A stretch of DNA of 64,000 bases from Alentia gelatinosa (taxonomy: Eukaryota > Annelida > Polychaeta > Phyllodocida > Polynoidae): NCBI GenBank assembly GCA_950022655.1, contig OX465579.1:136595118-136659117 (forward strand), given 5' to 3'. Under the pieces are notes generated by a model. That model did no database searches. It had not been told where the DNA came from and was given only the letters and a program-made list of their open reading frames with translations. A program made the translations under genes and the position numbers. Positions 53,657 through 64,000 of this stretch are shown here, piece by piece (positions within the stretch are counted from its first letter, which is position 1; the number at the start of each line of letters is the position of its first letter).

Positions 53657-54649
53657 TTTAACAACTCTAAAACTCCGGAACAAGGTACGTGTCTCTACTT
53701 AACATAGTACGCATGTCGAATCGGCGGCGTATTAATAACTGTGATCCTGTGTAGCTGAAACGATAATCAATATCGACCAATTCACTTATGATGGAGCATG
53801 TCGTATCGGCGGCTCTGCCTTGGGCGGATTGAAGCATAAGTATGGCTACCTACAGAATGTTTCCAGTGAAGGCGGCACCTAACATATGCGCCATAGGGCT
53901 TATTCAAGATGTATCGCACCGATGATTTATTGTGGGTTTTTTAGGGCCTGGAGTGGTATGTCGAATCGGCGACCATTCTTCAGCCTGAGTCCCACCTGTG
54001 AACCCAGGATTGTCTGATTTTATACCTCTCAGCTGTTGGTGTTGTATATGCCCAACTTGGATACAAATGAAGACCTAACTACAAACAATTATTATTACAG
54101 GAGACACTTTCTGCTACCACCTAATTAAATTTTTGTGGAATACGGACAAACAAAATACTAAACATACTATGACTATATCTTGCATGAGTATAACCAACCT
54201 TAATCTATTTAGGTAAATCTTAATCAACTGTCAACACTACCCAAATGAAAATGAGATATCTGAATTATTAGAACAATCCTCCTGAGTATACGTGTTTATG
54301 TAAATACAAATTGATGTGATGATGTTTGGTTAATTTAGACATGCTTGCTAATTACTGATATATATATTTTTTTTTTTACTTTCTTTGTTGATTGATGTAG
54401 AAATACTTGCATGTCGTATCGGCGGCAAGGCGTTTGTCAATGGGCCCCTCCGCCTGTAAATGTATAGGCTGGCCCAAACTCAGTTACTTACCCACTCACT
54501 CCTTATTACTAATAATAAGACACTGAGCCGCAAACAAGACGACTCATTGTCTTCGTCTCTGTCTTAGGGAAGAACCTACGACAGAGAACACCTTCATCTC
54601 ATACACACTCATCACTCACAAAACACGCTGTTGAACACACATTACCCAT
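53657..54649 (+). promoter_or_regulatory. LINE-2 inter-ORF spacer with four copies of a CATGTCG-ATCGGCGGC motif
   Basis: The 18-bp word GCATGTCGWATCGGCGGC occurs at 53,711-53,728, 53,796-53,813, 53,956-53,973 (GTATG..., ending CGAC) and 54,410-54,427, always on the plus strand and otherwise in unrelated sequence. The W is A, T, A, T in order. I see no coding frame. It could be an RNA or DNA binding site serving ORF2 expression, or remains of small insertions. Confidence 0.55.
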
Positions 54650-57429
54650 ATGAAACACCTAGCATTACGACATGTCAATGCATGCAGCCTGCTGGCACAT
54701 ATTGACCTAATACAGACACTATATCCCGATGATCAAATAGTGGGAATCTCTGAGACTTGGTTGCATGGTCTCCATGATAACGCCCTAACATACTGGAGCG
54801 ACCACTGCCTGTATAGGCAGGACAGAACAGTTGGAAAGGGGGGAGGGGTTGCGTGTTATGTCAAGGGAAGCCTGAACAATTGGGTGTCTAGAATCGATAC
54901 CCTCTGCAGAAGTAGTTTTGATTCCGAAATACTAAGCCTGTCTATTGACAAACCAGGAAATAAAAGGATGGTAGTCATTGTATGTTACAGATCACAACGG
55001 GGCACACTTGATAACTTCATATCTGAACTAGGTGAGATACTAGGGAATGAGATGCTGGAATCCAAAGAAATTTGAGACCTTAACATCAATATTACCAACC
55101 GGGAAAATCCCGGTGTCCAAGAAATCTTAAACCTAGCTAAAGATCACAATCTAAGGCAACTAATAAAAAATGTGACACGCCCGAACAAAAGAGGAACCGG
55201 TACAATATTGGACCACATATACACTAACTCGATCTATGTCCATGATGCGGGAGTGGGTGATGATCTTGTCTGCGACCATCATTCTGTATTTGTATTTCGG
55301 AAGAAACAAAGGGAATCTGTACAACCAACAAAATTTGAAGGAAGATCTTATAAAGGTTATCGTAAGGAGTTATTATATGAGTCACTGAGTATGGAGGACT
55401 GGACAATGTTTTGGTCCAGCACCGACCCCGAGTTCATGTGGAACACAGTCCTAGAATATCTGACCAATTTCCTAGACAAACACTGCCCACTTAGAGAAAT
55501 GAATTTCAAAAAGGCCAAAACACCATGGCTGACAGATGAAATCATATCTGATATTTATGAGAAACAAAGGTTGATCAAATTGAACAAACAAGTTAACGAC
55601 CCTGTAAAACTAAAGCAAATAAAGGTACTGGGAAATAAAATAAGGAACCAAATGAAGGATTGTAGAGACAAGTTTTGTCAAGCTACAGTAAACGAGACAA
55701 AGGATAATCCAGCGGTATTCTGGAGAAATGTGAATGAACTCCTTAATGGGAAACCTAGTACGAATGGGTGCAACCTGTTTTTGATGATGAAACTGGCCAG
55801 AAAGTGCCAGACGAGCTGGTCCCGGATTATATTAACTTGTTTTTCGCAAACATTGGTCAAAATCTTTATGATCAATGTTACCAAACACTGATTGCAGACA
55901 CGATGAAAACCCTGGATGATCTAAATGTAGGGAAGGAAAGTCCAGAACCCCTGAACATAACTGTTGACCCAACTGAACTTAAGAAACTGATTTCTGAAAC
56001 CAGTACTCGTAAGAGCTCGGGATTACAGCATGTGTCTGCCACAGTAATGAAGGACTGTATGTCAATACTTATAGACGAATTTGTGTACTTGTTTAACATG
56101 TCGTTTGCAACAGGTAGGATACCTTCCACATGGAAGACAAGTAAGGTCACCCCGTTGCCTAAACCAGGTAACAGCAAAAGTGTCAACAACTGGCGACCGA
56201 TAACAAATCTAAACATGCCAAATAAGATAATGGAGAAGGTAGTGCATAGCAGGTTGTACGCTTATGTTAATACCCGGGGAATGATAAATGCGAGTCAATA
56301 CGGCTTTAGGCCAGGTACGGGCACCGCGGATGCACTCTACAGGTTCACCGATGATTTGTATGAATATCGAGATAAAGCGGACGTAACAGCGGTGTGTTAT
56401 GTAGACGTGCGCAAAGCTTTTGACTGTGTTCCACATGAACTACTTCTGAAAAAATTAAGGTCTATTTTCCTACTGCCAGACGATGTACTTCTGTGGGTCA
56501 GCAACTATCTGCATGAACGAAAACAGGTCACAGTGGTAAATGGAGTGTCGTCTGATACTGTGGATGTAACTTTCGGGGTCCCCCAGGGGTCGGTGCTGGG
56601 CCCACTGTTGTTTATCCTATATGTTAATGACATGTGTATCGAAATAAATGATTGTGTCAATATCCAGTATGCGGATGACCTTGTACTCTATAACTCGAAT
56701 CGGAATAGTTTGGTAGCTGCATCCTGTCTGCAATCTGCAATCACGCATATTAACCACTGGTGTAAAAGTAACGCTCTCACTATCAATACGGACAAAACGA
56801 TGTCGTGCTGGTATGGCACCAGACCGAGGGTAAAAAGATTGGAGCCTCTAAGTATCTCATGCAATGGTAAAATACTTCCAACCTGTACTAGTTATAGATA
56901 TCTTGGAGTGAGTCTTGACGCTGCACTAAATCTGAACGAACACATGAAATCTGTTCAGAAACTGGTAAACGCGAGGTTATACAAGCTTCAAAAACTGAGA
57001 AATAGGGTGTCAGCGGACGTGGCTAAGTTAATATATCTAAGTACTATACGGCCCGTGATGGAATATGCGTGCTTTCTTTATGACGGGGCCAGCAGATCGC
57101 AGACTGATAAATTGCAGCGGCTACAGAACAGGGCCTTGAGGATTATCCGGGGTGTGCGGACTAGATGTATGGGTGTGGAAGAATTGCACACGAGTTGTAA
57201 CATTTAGAAACTAAAGATGCGTAGGCTGCGCCAACTAATGAGTATAGAGTACAAACGGTCTAAAAATGAAGCATACATCGACCCAACCATGCGAGGCACG
57301 AGAAGTGATGCCAAAGTCAAACTGGTTGAATACAAGAATAGCCCGCTTATCGTGGAAAGGCTGCTTGGAACCAACTACCTGTCAATACACAGCGAGCGAA
57401 ATCTAAGGCTGAATTCAAAGCCATGGTAA
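54650..57429 (+). pseudogene. LINE-2 ORF2: endonuclease and reverse transcriptase, broken
   Basis: Homologous along its length to LINE-1 ORF2. The endonuclease segment (54,650-55,075) has HVNACSLLAHID, SETWLHG and GGGVACYV and ends at TGA 55,073-55,075, where the conserved GDxNxN block should start. The same frame resumes to about 55,780. A frameshift there moves to the RT frame, which has NNWRPITNLNMPNKIMEK, YVDVRKAFDCVPH, FGVPQGSVLGPLLF and QYADDLVLY. That frame meets TAG at 57,205-57,207, and the C-terminal stretch (RGTRSDAKVK) continues in phase to 57,429. Two nonsense codons and one shift make it inactive. Confidence 0.88.
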
Positions 57430-57668
57430 AAAGGGACTTACTAAGAATGGTGTTGTAATACTTGTAATGTAAGGTGGACTGCTGTACACCACGAATGTAC
57501 TCTATGAGCATACTCTCAATCAATCAACAACTCATCCTTTTTCACACAATGTAAATATGTTTACCTGGTGACCTTTACTCATGTAACTACTCAATGCAAT
57601 TGTACGCCAATATTTCATGGAAGATCTGTAGTAACAGAATGAAATAAAAACTTTAAAAAAAAAAAAAC

Positions 57669-58521
57669 TTTTTAAATGTTTGCAATTCAAGTCTGGATCA
57701 TTTTCTGGTAGGTACTCCATCTCAAATGCTGATAGAAGTCTAGCTTGTTCCGAGCCAGCAACCATCCATCTCTGCAATGCAGTGAGGTTCTCTGTCAGAC
57801 CAATGACACCACCTTTGCCCTTCACCTTTGCATTTTCCTGTTCGTGTTCTTGATCAATAGGAATGGACAACATTTGGAGAAGTGCACGAACAATTCAGGT
57901 TTGATACTGAGCATGTCTCTTATGTGAATGGAGAGTCAATAACTGTAATTTTGATGATCAAGAGCAAAAAAAGGAACATTAATGCCTCTAGAGTATCCAC
58001 ATACAGCTGAAGATTCTTTTCTCTGTGGGCCCTCACAAACATCAGAATCAATATTTTGAGGCAAATTATGAGGTCCCAAAACTGGAATGTTGGACTTTGT
58101 TGGATCATCATTTCTTTCCATTCCTCAAAGATGTCTTCTTCATTGGGATTCTCTCTTGCTGCAAATGCATCTCTTTGCAGCTTTGACAATGCTAGTGCCC
58201 TGACCTGGTGACTATGTTGTGTGCTTGTGATGTGTGATGCTATCAGGAATGAATCAGCTGTACCAACAGTGGCTACTTGAGCATTGGTAAGAGCATCACA
58301 CCACCCGGAGTGATCAAGTAGGTCTCCAACAATGATCCACAGGGTTTTTTTTCAATGTGAAGCCCGCCTAACATGATGGTGAACTTGTCTTCTCCAAAGG
58401 TTTCAGGAAATGCCCACTGAATGTGCTTAGATATTATAAATATTGGGCAGTCACATGCCATGATAGGGATTTGATATGCATGATATTTAAAGTAAATAGA
58501 CCATATATAACACACAATCAT
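57669..58521 (-). pseudogene. N-terminal/central part of the transposon protein
   Basis: Minus-strand pieces, with at least two frameshifts, read IPIMACDCPIF, FGEDKFTIMLGGLHIE, HSGWCDALTNAQVATVGTAD, ASHIT, SPTFQFWDLI, ILMFVRAHREKNLQLY, IDQEHEQENAKVKGKGGVIG and TALQRWMVAG in family order. These precede, in the same family, the blocks found at 52,144-52,798. The usual N-terminal few hundred residues are missing: the right inverted repeat begins immediately. About 300 residues between the two halves also appear lost at the LINE-2 insertion. Confidence 0.7.
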
Positions 58522-58921
58522 CAGCTAACATAATGCATAAAATGGTGATTCTGACACCATAATTGGATTTCTCATCCTTGAAAACCCCCTAGTAGAGATA
58601 TCACACTATCAAATAGGATGATTTCTGATGTAACTGAAATTTAATGAATGATATGGTGGCCATATTGGTAGCCATCTTGAACTGTATATTATTTTGTCAC
58701 ATGGTTAGTAGATGTCTTTATACACAAAGTAAGTGGACTTTTCCAATAATGGCCCATAGTTCATGGTGGCCGTATTGGAAAACGGCCGAAAACGGGTGTT
58801 ATATCAATATTTCAGCTTGTGCCCAGGATGAAAATTTGTCCTTATGTAATTACCTACCTGCATACCAAATTTCATACTTTTGTCACAAAAATAAATGTTC
58901 TGACCCTAACTGCCCTGACTA
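58479..58921 (-). repeat. right terminal inverted repeat
   Basis: 443 bp, reverse complement of 51,252-51,930, with an internal deletion relative to it. The outer end is CCCTAACTGCCCTGACTA. Confidence 0.85.
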
Positions 58922-59480
58922 TCTTGCTTCTTTTACTGACGATATATATGCTGGCATCAACAACTCCAAATTTACTAATGCTATTTTTATTGACCTTAAA
59001 AAGCATTCAATATAATAGACTACTCTATCCTACTTAAAAAAACACTATAAATTTAATAACTCTCTAAATTGGTTCAATAACAACCTCTCAAATAGGATCC
59101 AACAAGGTGTAATAACATAATATCAAAGCCTCTTCCAATAACCCATGGTGTCCCCCAGGGATCAACACTCGGCCCCTCCTCTTTATTATTTTCATCAAAG
59201 ATGCTGCTAATTTCTCTAATATCCAACTCTACACAGATTATATGGTCATCTACTCTATATGCTTAAATCCAAATCCTGTTGAAATCAACCATGATCTAGT
59301 GAATTATAGCAAATGGTGTGAAGCTAATAAATTGTCGATCAACCTTAAAAAAACAAAAGGAACGATTTTCTCAGCTAGGAATAAATAAAAAAAACATAGA
59401 CATTATTCCTCCCAAGTTAAATGGAGAGAATATTGAATATGAATACCAATATATCCGGACTGGCTGTCAGGAAGACATGC
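58922..59480 (+). pseudogene. older LINE RT relic, right half
   Basis: Continues 51,095-51,251: SFTDDIYAGINNSKF, FIDLKK, then in other frames HGVPQG, GPLLFIIF, IQLYTDYMVIYSI and WCEANKLSINLKKTK. The catalytic YADD position reads YTDY. Stops and shifts are frequent. Confidence 0.7.
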
Positions 59481-59910
59481 CTTTGTTCCTAGATACATGA
59501 CCAGAATAAAAAATTGAATTAAAAAAAATTCATTGTCATCCTTTTTGCCTGTGAAACATGGTGTGCTACAATGTAGAATATTAGGCCCCTTACTCAAGGA
59601 TCTACCGCTGGTCTGCAAACACATCTTTTTTATGCAGGCGATATTGTACTTTTTCAACGAGCTGGACCTCTTGGACCTCCAGGGTCTTCCTTCTTGGAAC
59701 TGTGAAACAGTGTTGGATGCTGTAGATACTGTAAATGTATTATCTATTTATTTCAATTTTTTCTTACATTTGTATATGTTTTATATTTATTTGGTATTTA
59801 TTTCCCATTTATTTGCTTATTAATGTGTTAATGATAAACCTTTTAACCCAATAACCAGTGTCTCCTTCATTTATGAAGGTATTCTCTAATATTGTATAAC
59901 CATTGGCAGA
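59481..59910. other. intergenic, nothing recognised
   Basis: Unassigned. It may include more of the RT relic, but no block is clear. Confidence 0.35.
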
Positions 59911-59914
59911 CTGA

Positions 59915-59982
59915 AAACCCCGCTTAGGGGGCCACTTGGCACGGAACGGAGGGTGTCCCCTTAAGCGGGGTTTTACTGTACC
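59915..59982. repeat. hairpin-forming inverted repeat
   Basis: AAAACCCCGCTTAGGGG and CCCCTTAAGCGGGGTTTT are near-perfect inverted arms separated by about 30 bp, followed by ACTGTA. It could be a tiny MITE or a hairpin remnant. Confidence 0.55.
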
Positions 59983-62900
59983 TAAGGGAATTCAAACGGG
60001 GAGTATGTACTCATACAAGAAATATCTAAAATTAAAGTTGCACGATAGATACGATGTTTGTTAAATGAAATGAACTCCGTGTATTGAATAACAGCATAAT
60101 GTATTGCATTGTCAATGTGTTTAGAATTGATAAGATCGACTCTATTTATAACTGCAATTCAACTATTGCCATGGTTATAAAATATGGTGATCCTGTATAT
60201 TTTTGTCACCAACTGGTAGTTCTGAAGTTATTTTTTAGAACGTGCCACTATTCATAACAAATGTTAAAGAGAGAAACACAATAGATATTTCGCAGCAAGG
60301 CGGTCACACACTTTAACACCTTCTTAAACAAAGCAAGAACACCACAAACATTAACCTATTACATTCCCTTTCCAAGTCTACTATGTTAATTCACCCTTTT
60401 GAAAGTTATACCTGTCATCTATTCCTCAAAGTATAAAAAACATTTTGAAAAATACAAAGCTTGTAACTACCAGGCAGTCAACCTTAAACGTGATGTTAAT
60501 GACGGCCAACGAGATGATTTATAAGACATTGATGTCTGTCTTCCTGCTCGAATAACCGTTAAGATAGTAGTCTTATTCAAGTTCGAGCCCCAGGGCACCT
60601 TCTGCTTACTTATTTGAATGATGAGCACGCAACTTGAGACTTCACAATGGATCAAGTAGTAAATGGACCATATTTGATTCACCATCTGCTGATTTGGGCC
60701 AAAACTGCATAGGTTATCGAGCAGATTATTTTCAGTAAAGAGAAACAACATGTAACAGTTATAGATTATAGAACCCTGTTAAGTAGACCACCCATTGCAT
60801 TAGACTTAAGGTTGAGGTTGGTCTGCATGACAAAGTAAAATATAAATATAAGGGATTTCACTTTGGGCCAAAGTACCTTGGGTTACTAGGTGCCTTGTAC
60901 ATAATATTCGTATTGTCACTATCATATCTTTCTTCATATTAATCCTTTGGTAACCATGACAAATTTCAACGCTTAGAATTCTACAGCAGCTAAGAGGTTC
61001 TACCAACGAGTATAGTTGTATGTGTAAGTAAATGCACTGCATGGAACAACAAGGTTATGATGTATGGAGACATGGCTAGTGTGCCTGAATAGAATCTGTT
61101 CTGACTTGTTTTGGTCTGAAATATTCGGGGCCAATGTCTATGTCTCCTTCTTATAATATACCTGTAAAACCATCAAAATCGTCATTTTAAAAATGTTAAG
61201 TGGTGCGGAGGGACGTATGACTACTTCTGGTCAGTAGAAGTGAGACATTCACGCATTGGTATATGATAATGTAATATAATACATGCAAATGTAGTAGCTT
61301 TCAATGATCCTCATTGACTTCTGGTTTGGCTGCCTTACGACTTGGGTCATTTCTCAAAGACTAGACAGTAGCTGCATTTGAGAGAGAATAATTAACATAT
61401 TCACTTGACTACAGGACTGCTGATGACCCCCGTACTTGAGACACCAATAGTGTATTATTTCTACTGTGTAAAGAGTCGCATTTAACCTCATTGACATGTT
61501 CTGGTATCTGCTTACTAGTTTCTAGTGGATTCGATAGATCGTAAAATATATAGCGCCGGACCTAAATCTCATCTAGTCATTACAAAATAGTTTAAATCAG
61601 GTTCAATTGTTATTAGGTAGGTAAATTACTCATGAACCCTTTGTGATTGGACGAGCTCTAATTAGTAAACATAATCGGGTACTTAATGACCTAAAACATT
61701 TTCTTGATTCAATCCAACTATGGTCATATATTACTGTATGGAAAAATATAACAAAACGGTTTTAGAATTATTTTCCGCCTCAATAACACGGCGAGTGTTG
61801 TGTGTCCTGCAGGCATATTTTCACCTTGCACCAGTAGGTCGAGCTGATGAAGGTAATTCAAATAAGTAAATGCTGTGAGAGAATGAATGGAAATGAGATC
61901 GAGAACATTTAGTTTATTTTTATCGACAAATTAAATTTCTGGTGACCGCCATGATTCGGCATTAGAGACATTTATCTCTGAGACCTCTGGTATGAAGTTG
62001 GGAAGCTATCATGTCTATTATATCTATATAAATATTTGATTATATACTCAAAGCTAAGCTCAGTTTGAAAAAAACCCAGAAGAGCAAAAGGTCCAAAGAG
62101 GACCAGTCAGAACTTAATCTGAGTTTGACATACCTGATATGTACTGACGTTGACATTCTTGCATTTCAGGAAACTCGCAGGTATAATTCGAAAATGATTG
62201 GTTAATTTGGCACATTGTTTGTTATGCTGCATTATTGATAAGAATAACATATAACATTATGGTTGCATGCCTGCATGTCATCCACACCTATAAATTATAA
62301 TTATATATTAGTTGCTCCTTTCCAGAGGGGTGGCGCATCATGTACACTTGTCAGGGATGAATACCTACATGTCGATATGAAGTACAGCACTTCACATTAG
62401 CGAACAACCCAACCCAAATCTACGAAAGGTTACAACTCTATCAATCCATCAAGGACTGTACTAATCACAGAGCCATATAAACCATGTTTATTGTGAGAAA
62501 AGAAGAGACTGGCAAAAGAGACCATTTCGTTCGTATTTGTTTCTTTACTGCTTTAGTTACCATAGACGATTGTCCTTAGCATACACGTCTATGACATTTT
62601 TCTGTCTGTACTGTCATAGTCTCCCTACGTTTTATTATTTATTAACATTTATTAACAAACCAGTTTCCTAATAAAAACGATCAAATGCATGAACGGAGTA
62701 GTTTCCTTATTCAAAGAATGAATACAGTGAATCTAACGTTCATAAACTCACACATCAAGGAACACAAACATATCAGAAGCCTACACATCTAAATAAAAAG
62801 AAATATGTCAGGTAGCTGCAGGTCGAATGCTGGAGGCAGAATGATAAACTATTGAATGATTACATCTACTTTACCGACATGACAGCTGGGAATGCGTCGT

Positions 62901-63117
62901 GAAGATAATAACACCTGTTATTAGAAAAGAGCTGCTCTCTGCAAGAATACTTGGCTTAAGCTGATTTCCCCATCCAAGTACATCGGCATCATAATATGAT
63001 AAAACGGTACTTATTTGAGCTCCTTGATACAGATATTAATCACTCCAATGTCTGCAATCTGCCATTCAATTCAACAACCAAGCAATGATTTTGTATCCGA
63101 CAAGCATAGTTTAGAAC
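59983..63117. other. intergenic, nothing recognised
   Basis: About 3.1 kb of AT-rich DNA with short chance frames only. A GTTCGAGCCCC word at about 60,585 is tRNA-like but unsupported. Confidence 0.45.
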
Positions 63118-63477
63118 CGACCTCACCGGGCTTCCGATGCATACCGACGCACCATTGGATAGTATTGAATGGGCGTCGGGGTTCATCGGAGGGTCTGAAT
63201 TCTGTGTCGGCGTTTGTAGGTTTTAGGTCTTGCGACACACAAAAGTGAACCGGTTTTCCGGGTGAATCCCTCCCTGATATCTGCACCAGAATGTTGGTTG
63301 TGTCATAGTCTGTATCGGGCCCGTGTATACCTTGTTACGCCCTAAACCCGTCCTAACGGACTGCGCTTTCCGACCGACGGGGTCTACGACGCAGTAAATC
63401 TGCATCGTAGAGCGCGTCAGGGTGCATCGGGAGGTCTGAATTCTGCGTCGGCTTTGATGGATGCCCGGCTTTATATA
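63118..63477. repeat. MITE-like or composite repeat
   Basis: A word of about 35 bp (TTCATCGGAGGGTCTGAATT / TGCATCGGGAGGTCTGAATT, then CTGYGTCGGC) occurs at about 63,182 and 63,422. The outer parts GGGCTTCCGATGCA and TGCATCGGGAGGT...GCCCGGC are roughly inverted. Related CATC...TCCCGAT words occur in the Harbinger-type MITE at 32,991-33,273. Ends and target duplication are not resolved. Confidence 0.35.
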
Positions 63478-64000
63478 GAACAATCATACCATGGTCACAC
63501 GCGATATAGGACAGTACGCGATATAGTAAAAAAGGTATATGACGCCCAACTATACTAATAAAGTTGTCAAACCATTGGTAAACTCACCAGAAAAATATGG
63601 TTTTAGATACGATGGAACCATATTAAAACCACAATGTGGTATCATATTTTGAAGTTAAATGCATTTGGTAGGATATGTTTTTTGTCCCATTGTGTGAATT
63701 CCCGTTCCATCCCAGAGCTCCAGTTCCCAGGCTTTCCCAAGCTTTTATAGCCAAAGTAACAGACAAATTTAAACAGTTGTAACCGTTATCATTGTTGGTG
63801 ATTTGGTACATATATTGAACCTGCTGGCGTTTCGTTAATATGCCTTTCAATGTTGTTGTTGTTCACGCTCCGGACCCTATCATATGTCGCCTAAGCAAAT
63901 AGTAAAAGTAGTTTAGAGAAAAAAAAAGAATAACAATTGATAAACTAATAATAAAGGACTAGTGTTTGGGGAAATGGTTTGCAACTGGAAATATTCAAAT
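63478..64000. other. intergenic, nothing recognised
   Basis: No gene or repeat that I can support up to the window edge. Confidence 0.45.

Larger units (their letters stand above)
52799..57668 (+). mobile_element. LINE-2: relative of LINE-1, decayed, inserted in the TIR transposon
   Basis: Carries an SGNH-esterase ORF and a broken EN-RT ORF in the same order as LINE-1, and ends in AATAAAAACTTT followed by 13 A. The 5' edge is between about 52,799 and 52,880, just upstream of the SGNH start, so there is no room for a NADAR ORF. The insertion interrupts the minus-strand transposon gene. Confidence 0.75.
51252..58921 (-). mobile_element. TIR DNA transposon carrying an XPG-like ORF family, split by LINE-2
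   Basis: 7,670 bp bounded by long inverted repeats (outer ends TAGTCAGG / CCTGACTA) and TCT at 51,249-51,251 and 58,922-58,924. Deleting it and one TCT restores the reading frame of the LINE relic around it, so the borders and 3-bp duplication are well supported. Without LINE-2 it is about 2.8 kb. It encodes pieces of one minus-strand protein (58,521-57,670 and 52,798-52,144). A 3-bp duplication plus an XPG-like motif would fit the Academ superfamily; that assignment is inference. Confidence 0.75.

Noticed and set aside
60530..60605. tRNA-like B box (GTTCGAGCCCC) on the plus strand
   Set aside because: No matching acceptor stem, D arm or anticodon stem could be placed around it at tRNA spacing.
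1..64000. CRISPR arrays, rRNA operons, bacterial operon structure
   Set aside because: No regularly spaced direct repeats with unique spacers and no rRNA sequence were seen; the window is eukaryotic.

Overview
The window is nuclear DNA from an animal. Genes are split by a spliceosomal intron and intergenic DNA is long and AT-leaning, with CpG-rich islands, microsatellites and several layers of nested transposons. The one host gene I recognise is a NET-family zinc-finger gene (noc/elbow/Nlz, vertebrate ZNF503/ZNF703). The mix of non-LTR elements with an SGNH esterase ORF, a Ty3-type LTR element, Harbinger and a Polinton-like relic fits a marine invertebrate, probably a lophotrochozoan. The species cannot be read from the sequence.

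Region 1 (1-7,010) holds the NET gene on the minus strand: a 22-codon first coding exon at 5,836-5,901, a 1.5 kb intron and a 564-codon second exon at 2,647-4,341. A CpG-rich, CCAAT-box-rich flank reaches about 7.0 kb. Region 2 (about 7-33 kb) is a gene desert. It holds candidate regulatory patches near 8.1, 10.6-11.1 and 14.8 kb, a CpG island at 20.1-20.8 kb, a long TTC/TCC tract at 23.3-23.6 kb, a head-to-head minisatellite at 27.1-28.6 kb, several dispersed repeats and a decayed Polinton-like capsid fragment. Sites reading GTGATTGAC (PBX/MEIS type) recur in the promoter flank and two of the desert patches.

Region 3 (32.8-39.2 kb) has a Harbinger transposase relic cut by a MITE with a TTA duplication. 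It is followed by a young Ty3/gypsy-type element at 33,960-38,774 with 122-bp LTRs, a GTAAA target duplication, one frameshift and one stop in pol.

Region 4 (41-60 kb) is a transposon graveyard with one striking resident. LINE-1 (about 44,144-50,930) carries a NADAR-domain ORF, an SGNH-esterase ORF and an intact 940-aa endonuclease/reverse transcriptase ORF. An antisense Gag-like frame lies between the last two. Downstream is a triple nest: an old LINE reverse-transcriptase relic was split by a TIR DNA transposon (51,252-58,921, TSD TCT), whose minus-strand gene was in turn split by LINE-2 (about 52.8-57.67 kb), a relative of LINE-1 that also carries the SGNH ORF. The last 4 kb is non-coding with one repeat element. 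I saw no rRNA gene, convincing tRNA gene or CRISPR array.
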